A DNA stretch of 64,000 nucleotides from Actinernus sp. WN-2022 (taxonomy: Eukaryota; Cnidaria; Anthozoa; Actiniaria; Actinernidae), in the NCBI GenBank assembly GCA_030867875.1, contig JAOWCC010001634.1, positions 35,421,867-35,485,866 of the forward strand, given 5' to 3'. How positions within the stretch are numbered: position 1 is the stretch's first letter; the number at the start of each line of letters is the position of its first letter. Under the pieces are notes generated by a model that saw nothing but the letters and a program-made list of their open reading frames with translations, did not search any database and was not told where the DNA came from. Made by a program: the position numbers and the translations under genes. Of this stretch, positions 11,701-23,700 are shown one piece after another.

Positions 11701-14700
11701 GTGAAATCATTGCAGAGCAGTGACTGGACCGTCTTATTGTATTGTTGTCAGTTTGTAACTGTCAGGCAATGTATTTTTGAGAAGTTCCAAAATCAAACTC
11801 ATCAATAATTCATGAAGGAAAAAACAAAAGAAGTGAATGTTTAATGAATTAATTTAATTAATAAATCTTAGACATATTCGTCCTGGTTTACATAAACGTT
11901 TGCTTCGATTTTCTCGCTGGCCGAAATAGCTTGTATTACCAAAATAACTGAAAAACATGACTAGACTTTTGAAATGACCCATATACAGAATTCGTGTCCA
12001 CATTGTATCGAATTTACAAACTTTCGCCTCTGGTTCAAGTTTGTAAATCCGATAAAACATGGCCACTCATTCTGTATCTATAACTTATTAAACTTTCTTC
12101 GATATCAAGAATTATCAAGGTTTCAGTTCTGTATTATCATCTAATAAATGCATATTCTCTGTTAACTGACCTGTTTTCGGTATGGCGAGATAACTCCTAT
12201 CTCATCAGTCAGAACTCTCACTCCTCGGGTATCCTTCAGATCTTTGACATATTTCACCACCGTGGCCGCCTCCTCTGGGTTGAAAAACGAAGGGCTCTTC
12301 TCCTCTCGCATGTCCCTGCCCTTGATACCATCAAATATGATTGGGAATCCCTTGCAAGGCAATCTGCTCCAGTTACACAGTGACTCGCGCTTGAGTTTGT
12401 CAGCACAGGCCTCCAGCTCGTCATCATAGAACATTTCATTGGGCAACTGAAAAAAGAAACAACAAACATACTTGAAAGTGTCTTTTTCAACATACACTAG
12501 AGGAGTTCGCATTCCCATTTGCACGCTGGGTAATTAGGGCAACCATAGTGGAAAATACAGTGTTTGTTTGATAATCTAGTATCAAATACTTTTCCCAAAA
12601 TTATTATTTTTAAACATTTCGAATCCCAAAACAAAAAGATGTGGCAAAAGTTTTTGTTTATAAAATGTCAAGGCTGTAGCCATCCTATTAACGATTCAAT
12701 TTGTTGTTGAATTGCTCGCATGTTTGTTGTTAAAATCCGCGATCAATTACAAGGAAACATAGAAAACGTTGAACGGGATTGTAGGGCTTAAAATATGTCT
12801 ACTGCCCGCACATTAAATCAGCAAAATCCTTTACCACACATCTTTAGTTTTTGGATTCAAAACGTTTCAAAAATAGGATTTTGGGTAAAATGTTGACACC
12901 AGATTATCATACAAACACTGTAGAGTGCAAATGGAAATGTGAACTCCTCTACACACAAGGAGCACTGGAGTGGACCTCTTTACGATATATCACTATTTTC
13001 TCGAATTTCATGAGTACCACATGCTCGGTGCGAAAATTAGTCAACACGGGGTAAAATAGTTTTAGAATACCTATACCTCCAGAATATTTGGATGTGATCT
13101 GTAGTTCTTGAGCAGTTTAGTGAGAAGGCGTGAGTTGTATTCGCCGATTTCGTCTTCCTCATCCTCTTCGTCGGGTATACGTCCATAGAATGGTACCTTG
13201 GTCATCAGTCGTTCAAGCAGTGAAATGTTCAGGCCAAACTACGGTAACGAGAAACATATTATACGAATGTCTTTGGTACTGAGGTAACCGCCACATGGTA
13301 AACTAGCAGGATGTCACTCAGAATCACAATATGTGTAGTTCTTCTCAAATTCATGAATAATTAATGAGGTGAACAGCGAATCGGGTCATCCCATATTGCT
13401 CAGATGAATGAATATTGATATCCAATGAAACACGGAACATCCCTAGTGAAAATATGATCCAAATCACTAGTGATCTTCCTCTGGCTTTTTATTGGGCATC
13501 AAGACCTCGGGCACGGTTCGTTTCTATAGCGATACTTACTGCCACGTCATCCATTGTCATTAAAGTGCCAACCAGAGATCCATTGGTTCCTGACACAAAG
13601 CAGCCTTTAAAATCATGGTTGGACATTAGCATAACAATTGTAATGTTTATCAACACGAAGTATCGCTATACGGACCTCCCAGTTTTTAAATGGTATATAT
13701 TTCTCCGCAAATAAAGAATTGGTTGCCACAAATGACTTCATGTTTTTCGTTTGTAATTCTGACAGCAAGACATTTACGCCGATGTTTGTACTTATGATTA
13801 CCTTGATGGCTAGGGGAGAACGCAACACGGGACCAAGTTGCTGGGGATCCCCTGCAAGGACGAGCTGTCCCCCTTCTGGATTCTCAGAATTCAACATTCC
13901 TGCCAGGGGGACCAAGCACTCGGGCTCCAGCGACTCTCCAGCTTCGTCGATGAATATGTGAGAAAAGTGGGTGTCAGGAATCCCAGCTGATACAAGCCTG
14001 AAGGACATCATAACGATCAATGAATGTTTCCAGACAGATATTATTTAATAATGCATGGCTGCCGTGATTACGGCAAATTATCAGAAACTTATTAGCCATT
14101 TCGGAGTTGAGGAAGGTATTGGGAACGAGAGTCAAACATTAATCTGATTAAGAAATGAAGTCCATCACGAGAAACATCACACTAAAATTAGTAGGTTTAC
14201 CGAGTTTGAGGAAGTTGGTTTGATCATGGCGAACTTTAAAAAAATCGCAAAAATAAGAGAAAGACTACACTCGCTCCCAGTCCCTTCCTTAACTCCGAAA
14301 TGGCTAATAACTCATTCACACCAAAGCTTAAAGGGAGCCTCGGCTGAAAAACAATGTTGGCTCTCAAATGTTTGTTATGCATGCCTAAGTCTGCTGTTGT
14401 GTTTGTCTCCAGTAAATTGTACACTTGATGTCATTTATGCACCGATATTCCTGTCGACAAAACTTTGAATTTCTGTACCACCATTTTGGATCTGATGACG
14501 TTACACAACAAAAGAGCTATAGTTTTCTGACAATAGAGGCAACACTGTGACGTTATAAAATCCAAGATGGCGGTGCGCAGGAAATTCAAATGAGTTTTAT
14601 CGACAGGAAAATCGGTGCATAAATGACATCTAGTGTACAATTTACTAGAGACAAACACAGAAACAGGCAAACATAACAATCACTTGAGAGCAAACATTGT

Positions 14701-17700
14701 TTTTCAGCCGAGATTCTTTAAGCATGTTTAAAAGCTGTTTAACAAAACAAGTTTAAAATGATTCCTGTTCACACCACGCATTTGCTGACGCTCAATCAGT
14801 TTAAAACCATGCTTAACTAAAACGGTTTTCTTTCACCTTCTCCCCCCTCCCCCACCACAGGAACCCCACACCCCGTGAGCAAAATCACTACTGAAGAGCC
14901 TGCAAGCAGGCTTATTTTTTTATGAACACGAAGTGGTATTCTTAATTTACATCTGACGTTTTTTTAGTAATTTAGGTAGCTCTTGACTTTGATAATTCCT
15001 TTTCTTCACAATTGTATTAACAATCATAGCATATATACATGTATGTTAGAATTTACCTTTTTATGTATGTATTTGTAGTATCCCCTACTACTTTCAACGA
15101 TGTTTATTAAACTATTCACTTGATGTAGAATCGATATTAATGATAAGTTGGCACTTTTACGTCGTACACTCACCTTCCAGCAGTTATGAGCGTACAGACA
15201 ACTAGTCTCTTGGTCATGATTTCATCAATAGATGGGAAGAAGAAATCCCCACCATCGATACAACACACAGGCTAAGAAAAAAACAAAGTACTCAGATCAG
15301 CTGAGATATGCTGAGAAGTGCTGCATGAAGTTTGTGATCACAGCACAAATACACACAAGCCCTATTTAAGGCTATTTGATCATTCCTCACGCCAATTACA
15401 AAAAATACAAAGCAGGAGTGTAGGAGGGGCTTTGATTTATTTGTCTGCAATAAAGGCCTGTACAAAAGTAACGCAGCATTGTTGGACAAATGCATAATCA
15501 ACACAAAAGAAAATATCGCCCAACATGGTATCCAAACGAGCGCAACATGTTGTATCCAACAATGTTGCGTAATGTTGGACCAATATGTGTAGTGTTGAAT
15601 GATGTTGGACCAATATGTTGTGTAGTGTTGAATGATGTTGGACCTACATATTGTGTAATGTTGGACCAACATGTTGTGTAATGTTAGATGATGTTGGACC
15701 AACATGTTGCGTAATGTTGGATGATGTTGGACCAACATGTTGTGTAATGTTGGACCAACATGTTACGTAATGTTGGACGATGTTGGACCAACATGTTGTG
15801 TAATGTTGGAAGATGTTGGACCAACATGTTGCGTAATGTTAGATGATGTTGGACCAACATGTTGCGTAATGTTGGATGATGTTGGACCAACATGTTGTGT
15901 AATGTTGGACCAACATGTTACGTAATGTTGGACGATGTTGGACCAACATGTTGTGTAATGTTGGAAGATGTTGGAACAACATGTTGCGTAATGTTGGACC
16001 AACATGTTGTGTAGTGTTGAATGATGTTGGACCAACATGTTGTGTAGTGTTGGATGATGTTGGACCAATATGTTGCATAATGTTGGACCAACATGTTGTG
16101 TAGTGTTGAATGTTGGACCTACATATTGTGTAATATTGGACCAACATGTGTGATGTTGGACCAACATGTTGTGTAATGTTGGATGATGTTGGACCAACAT
16201 GCTATGTAGTGTTGAATATGTTGGACCAACATGTTGCATGTGTAGTGGTGGACCAACATGTGTAGTGTTGAATGATGTCGGACCAACATGTTGTGTAGTG
16301 TTGGATGATGTTGGACCAACATGTTGCGTAATGTTGGACCAACATGTTGCGTAATGTTGGATGATGTTGGACCAACATGTTGTGTAATGTTGGACCAACA
16401 TGTTACGTAATGTTGGACCAACATGTTATGTAATGTTGGATGACGATGTTGGACCAACATGTTGTGTAGTGTTGAATGATGTTGGACCAACATGTTGCGT
16501 AATGTTGGACCAACATGTTGTGTAGTGTTGAATGATGTTGGACCAACATGTTGTGTAGTGTTGAATGATGTTGGACCTACATATTGTGTAATGTTGAACC
16601 AACATGTTGTGTAGTGTTGGATGATGTTGGACCAACATGTTGCATAATGTTGGACTAACATTTTTTGTAGTGTTGAATGATGTTGGACCTACATATTGTG
16701 TAATGTTGGACCAACATGTGTAGTGTTGGATGATGTTGGACCAAGATGTTGTGTAGTGTTGAATGATGTTGGACCAAGTGAACATGGTGTGTAGTGTTGA
16801 ATGATGTTGGACCTACATATTGTGCAATGTTGAACCAACATGTGTAGTGTTGAATGATGTTGGACCAACATGTTGTGTAATATTGGACCAACATGTGTGA
16901 TGTTGGACCAACATGTTGTGTAATGTTGGATGATGTTGGACCAACATGTTGCGTAATGTTGGACCAACATGTGTGATGTTGGACCAACATGTTGTGTAGT
17001 GTTGAATGATGTTGGACCAACATGTTGTGTAGTGTTGAATGATGTTGGACCTACATATTGTGTAATGTTGAACCAACATGTTGTGTAGTGTTGAATGATG
17101 TTGGACCTACATATTGTGTAATGTTGGACCAACATGTGTAGTGTTGAATGATGTTGGACCAACATGTTGTGTAATGTTGAATGATGTTGGCCAACATGTT
17201 TTGTAATGTTGAATGATGTTGGACCAACATCTTGCGTAATATTGGACCAACATGTTGCGCTCATTTGAATGGGCCCGAAGGCCTTGACTAATTACACTAC
17301 CAGAATGGTGATTAGGTACATTATAATATCTTCCAACATGCAATAAACTTCTCGCAAGAGCCTTCCTGACCAATCCTTAAAACATGGGGTGCTTACCATT
17401 TACACAAAAAAAACCCGAGAAATTCCGGTTGGAAAATCAAATGGTACGTGACATTTCATAAGGTAAGGTTTTGAAATCGTGTGCTACCGGTTGGGGTAAT
17501 CCACTTTTCCCGCTCTTTCCGGTAGACGCGCGTATATTTTTGTTTACTTTATATTTTATTTCCCCCATTTTTTAATTTATTTCCCGACCAGATGGTTGAT
17601 GTAAATCGTAAGTACCCCTGGTTCCAGTTCACATTTCCGCAAGGTACACATGCAGCCAAGACGACTTACTCGGACCGCGTATGCGAGTATTTTTTTCGGT

Positions 17701-20700
17701 GTCACAAGTGGGAAATTGCATATCTCCATTACCGCGTTATCGATGTGGGATAAGTGAGTTTCGCAAATTACACGGTTACCGCGCCGACATGTGTACTTCG
17801 GTACTCTATTTTCCTTTTAACTTCTTCTTGTAAAGGAACTTTTATTGATAGAAAAAAACTGATATACGAATCTTTTGATAATTTGCTGCAATTCTTGCTT
17901 TGTAAATGGCAAAACAGAGCCAAACCAGAGCACATTCAAATCAAGTGTTCTGCCCCAGACTGATCTAATGCAGAAGTTAAAACGACGTATCGAAACACGA
18001 AATCGGGCAGCTTTATGCAGGCAGATTAAGACAAGGGGTCAAAACTAGCTATTTCAAAAACGAAATTTACGTTCTTTGGATGTCATGTGGAAAACACATT
18101 AGACTCCAGACAGATCTGATGCAGAAGTCAAAACAACGTCTTGAAACACGATATCGGGGCAGAATCATGCAGGCAGATTAAGAGAAGGGGTCAAACTAGC
18201 GATTAAATTAGTTATCTATACGGTCCGAGTAAAGGCTGCACGCAGTCTCTAGTTCGTAAAGGAGTGCAAAAGATATCGAAAGTTAAGTAATTTTAGGGAT
18301 CGTTTTATTCTCAATTTCTACGAACCTTGATTGCCTCAGGAAGAGTAGCAAACGATCGACCAAATGCATTTAGTCTCATCATCTGTGACTTGGGTACAAT
18401 GTTATGCTGTAGAACACGCTGTAAGATGAGGTCAGCGGCGCTATTGGATGGGGCGCTGGCCAGCACGTGGCTCCCGTGGAACACTGTCAGCACCTGAGCA
18501 CACAAACACAATGAGAACTTCAATCCACCGTAAGGAAAGATGGCGGCTGTCCATTTGACCACCGAATCCTTTGACCACAATCCATTAGAGATTTGTAAAG
18601 CATTATTGCCTTTTACACGGTTTTGAAATAAGACAAGATAAGAAAGTCCCCCCCCCCCCCCGTATCACCTGTTTAATCGCCTCCACTACAGTGACTGTCT
18701 TTCCCGTGCCAGGAGGTCCAAAGATGAGGTAAGGCGCAGGTCGTGATGTGCCAACCACGATGTTTGTTACTGCTTGCTGCTGCTCTGGGTTGTCTTGTAA
18801 CTTTGCATCAAAAAACCTGCACAGAATAACACTCTGAATTCATTCTGTACCTGCATAATTTCTACTGTAACCGGGGCCACTTACACAATGAGGCACAATA
18901 ACATCGCAGAACGAGAACAAAGCATTCCAACGGTTATTTGAGCCAATCAATCAATCAATGCTAGTTTATATAACCCTATTGCAGTTGATCTGGATTACAG
19001 GGTTGCCAGCAAGAGACAAGCAAATAGTTACAAAGCGTTGCGATGCCTTATAGTCATTGGTGGACTTGTTCTTAAGTCGTAGTTTTAAGAATGAAGAAGA
19101 TCGCACGGATGTGTTAGGATTTGTAATGCTTTATTTTCATTTTGCAATGTGTTCAGTTCTTCTTGTAATGCCCGGGTTACAGTATTCCCACTCTAAGAAG
19201 TACTCCACCGTATGGATGTAACACCAGGAGACCATGTCATGCTATATGGATACGTTGTTTATTACTTATCTTGATACGAAAACTGGTCAGTGATTTACGC
19301 ATGGCGAGTGTTTTACTATTTTCTTTCGTTTTGATTTTTTGTTAGCGTCAAGTTCGTTCCGCGAACTGTGTTCAGGCCGAACGGAAAATTAAGCGATTTA
19401 CTGCCTTGGTCAAACGGATGCAACATTTCATGCAACCAATCAATCAATCACTTTATTTACCATAAAAGATTTACAAGTACATATACAATACAGCTAGTTC
19501 AACAGGTACTGATATATTAAGATTAAGAAATAACAGTGATAGTTAAGAGAAAAAAATAATCTATTTAACAATTATTCACCGAAGGCGAAGTCGATATTGG
19601 TGAATGTTCCACGACACGAAGTCATACATACATACTTTATTTATACACGTGAGAAACCATCAGTAATAGCATAACTTAATTATTTTTTTTAAATCGTAAA
19701 AAAGGAATGCCTACTGCTTCCCGTTGTCATATCAAAATACAGTTTGGACAGGGAAAATACAGCAACTTTACCTTACAAATATGCAAAAACATCGTTATCT
19801 CTAAATTTGGCCGTGAGAATAAACAGCGCCATTTAAAGTGCGTCCCTCCTGGGCCAAATATGAAGCTTCAGCATTCAGTATGCAAATTAGCCGGGCCGTC
19901 CTCATCAACAGGTGATGTCTATGAGTATGAGATCATTACCTTTTAATTTTTCCAGCATCACAAAGAGGAGGTAAGTGAACTCCTACTTCTTCTTCCAGAG
20001 ATGGCATCTTTCTCTGGTTGATTACGTCAAACTGCAGCTCCAGAGCCCTGTGCATTAGCTTCAGTGGGGTTCGTGTGAAGATGAACCTCACGCTGACCTT
20101 CATTCCTCTGATATAGGTACTGTGAAAACTATGTGACAAAGAAAACATATGTTCTTGTTTCAACATGCAATACGCCCTTCGTAGTGGTAAGCGCTTCCCC
20201 TCTCACCTCTGTGGGCCGGGTTCGATTCCCGATTGCGGAGGCATATGTAGCCTGATTGGGGATGACCTCAAATTATAAACCAAAAACGTGTGTTACAGGG
20301 GACATTTCTGACCCACCTCCCAATCCATACTTGATGACCAGTCCCTTAGACAATGAGAACTAATGACATTGTAGAACGAAAGCAAAGTATTCCAACTTCG
20401 GTTATTTGAGCAGATTAATGTCAAGAACGATATAATAGTATTTCAACTAGCTCAAAGTTGGAATCGGCTTTGTTTTCGTTCTGCAATGTGATTGCTTCTT
20501 GTTGCCGGTTACAGTAGTTGCAGAGTAATCTTCCAGTCCTTCCATAACAATCTGTACATGTGCTATACCTTCTACAGAACTTTAGTTTAAGCTCACTGAG
20601 TCCCACATGGTGCACATATCCTTGGTATTCTGTGGCCTCAGGGTTGCCATCTCTGTCCCGCAAACACACATAAAGGTGATCTCCCCTTATAACAGATGGA

Positions 20701-23700
20701 CGGTTCTCTGCCAGACCTGGAACCTACAAAACATTCAATGGTCCATGTTAAAGAAAGGTGCAACAGTATTGGTAGTTATTTAAATATCCAGAGTTTTGGT
20801 CTGGGATGGGATAATTGGACTCATGACTTGTTTTCAGCACTAACCTATAAAGAACAAAGGGGTTTGACAAGCAAAAACATTAGTTATAATGGATATTAGC
20901 CTGGGAAACCAGCCGACTCTTATTGCTCCCCCACTCACGAAAGAGACGTCTGGGCAACGAGGCAGAACATTCCATACTGATGACGTAGCAGATAGCCGTT
21001 TCACGATGCATAAATTATGTTCTATAATAGTTACTTTGCTGAGATAGTCCTCCAGATTATAATTTATTTTGAATATCCTATATGTTCTTAATTTGTTTCT
21101 TTCGTTTTGTTTTCTTCGTATGTCAGTATGAATCTCGCTGAACCAGTGTTGTTGTTCAATGTCTCTTAATGTTTGTTTAATATTTTCCAAAAACTTGCTC
21201 ACATTTGTCGTTTGATCTATTGACGACCACACATTTCCATACCCATTAGAAGACAGAATGTATTATATTTTTGTCACTCCAGTAGCTTGGTTTCGGCGAG
21301 TTTATACTCTCTGTATATGCAATGTGTGAGAGTTGTGCATTAGTTCTAGTAGTCAATAATTTTGTCCAGTATTTTATAGCTCCACTTGAGGTAAACATCC
21401 GAGTTCCGCTCGACAAGCATTGTTTGTTGCATTTCTAGATACTCCGAGTAACATCTTACAAAATTTGACTTGTACCAACTCTAATGGGTCGATCATTATC
21501 TATTTTGGTTTTGTTCTGATCAGTTCCCCATCAGTTCTGTCACTTCCGTATAGCAAGATCGGTTTTATAAGTGCGTCAAAGAGTTGAGTGTAAGCTTAAC
21601 GTTCGATTTGAAATTGTCACCCATTTCTTTTCGTAGTTTAAATAGTGCCTTCATAGCTACCTTTTTAAGTTCGTGTTTCGCAAGACTAAAATTTCCGTGT
21701 GCTAAATGTTAGCCCGAGATTTGTATTGCTGGACATTTTCTAGTTTTTCCTCTTTATAGTGGATGGGTAACTTGGTAGTAACAAATAATAGAGGTGGGGC
21801 ATGTGTGTGCCACAGGGTGAGAGATTCGGTGAGATGGATGTGAATGTGTATGGTGCTCTGCTTGTGCAGGCAAAGCTCTGCTATAAAATAAATAGCTGTC
21901 CTTTACCCCTGGGTCTGTCCTCTTATAAAAATAGATGCACAGATGATGTCAAAACATGTTGAGAACAGTCACAGCACTTGACTTCATTTCTTTTAGCACA
22001 CTTCTTTGTTCTCATCACATATTGAGGTTGGCTGTGCATCTATAAGAGGGAAGACGTATGGCAAAAGGACATCTATTTCAGGCCCATATCCAGGATTACA
22101 TGTATATATGGGGCAGGGGCGTAGCCAGGGGAAGGTTCCAGGGGTTCCAGAACCCCCCTTCGTGATTTCCAAAGGGTAAAAAGCTCTATAAGATGATGGA
22201 TCGGCAGACTTGGAACCCCCCCCCCCCCTCAGAACCCCCCTCAGAACCTCCCCTTGCGGAACTCCTGGCTACGCTCCTGTGGGGGTGAAAGAGCTATAAA
22301 TGTACAACAAGTGCTGCAAGTGCAAGATGTTAGGGGAATCCTTAGATTTTGAAAATACAAGGTGAAATGGCATGTCCTGCATTTTGAGAGTACATGTAAG
22401 AAAAACACTAGGAATAGCATAACATTAATGCTATTTTAAATTTGTATTCCACATTTAATTGATATGTTGGTTCCATTGGGCAGACCCTCAATGGGACGTG
22501 GGTGGGTGGGAAAAGTGTGTATGCACCCATCACATCCCCCCTGGAAACGGGCCTTCTCATGTAATAACCATTAAGTTGTTACAATGGTGTACATTGCAAA
22601 AACAGGACAGGTGACTTTGTTTCATATAGAAGCTATAAAATGTCATTGAAATTAGTAATAAAGAAATACACATACCTGAAGAACAAGAAATGGTCCTTCT
22701 GGAGTCATAGAAACATTTTCCATGTCATACCGGCGAATGTCAACCTCCATTTGCATTTCTTCAATGTGCAACAGGGCTGAGAACTTTGCTCTGTGGTTAT
22801 TTTTGGTCAACTCTGCCTCAAGAAGCTCTTTCAGCTGATCGCTTGGTTTGCCTTTGTTCACACTAACTCTTAGATCATATGGAACATTGTAGCTCTTTAG
22901 TTTCGCTTTGATAACCAATCTACTATCAGGTCTAAGGAACAGAATTAGAACCATCTTAATCATTTAAAACTCTCTGACATTGACAATTTGTTTGATAATG
23001 ATGCTGCCAATAATTCCAGTAAGTTATGATAATTATTCATTTTATTCACAATTTTTAATCCAATTGTTCTGAGAGTTAGTGCAAATTCACAATTACAGTG
23101 GCATTAACATATGGCACACTTGATCAATGGTGGGGTGCTATTAAATCAACATTTAAATGTCAGGACCACCTCCTGCATACATGTGTCTGTTGTCAGATAA
23201 TTGAGAAGGAAATATGGTTTTGTAGCTTTTACAAGGAAGGGGCTGCAGTTACACTGTACGTGACTGTAGAGGTACACTTTCACAGTACATGCAGAAATAT
23301 AATTATAAAGCCCCAGTCATTTTGGTTTCAACATCGGTTCAACAATGGTACAGCATTTGTCGCAGCTGAACTTGAAACCATATGAAATGGCTTGAAAACA
23401 TTGTTGAAAGGTGTTGACAGATATGGAAAGCATGTTGGAGCAAGTTTGAGCTTGTTTAAAGGTCATTTCAAATAGTTTCAAGATTAATTTCAACAAATGT
23501 TGTACCGATATTGAAACTATTTGGCTGAGGCTTTAAATAGTACAAATTATAACAGCAAGAGTTCTACCTCAGATGCCAGGTATTATATTCTTTAAATTAA
23601 AGTACAATGTAACTTTTTTCCGTCAGTAATTATACTTACTTGTCCGGTGGCACTCCACAAATAACATCAACCTTTGGATCAAAAACCCTGGCAAAAGGTC

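Noticed and set aside
15292..17264. Many 60-212 codon minus- and plus-strand frames ([13 protein letters not shown] repeats)
   Set aside because: They are translations of the ATGTTGGACCAACATG minisatellite, occur in all frames and have no domain or start context.
15524..17265. CRISPR-like array
   Set aside because: Spacers are themselves repeats of a few types, the host is an animal, and no cas genes occur; it is a minisatellite.
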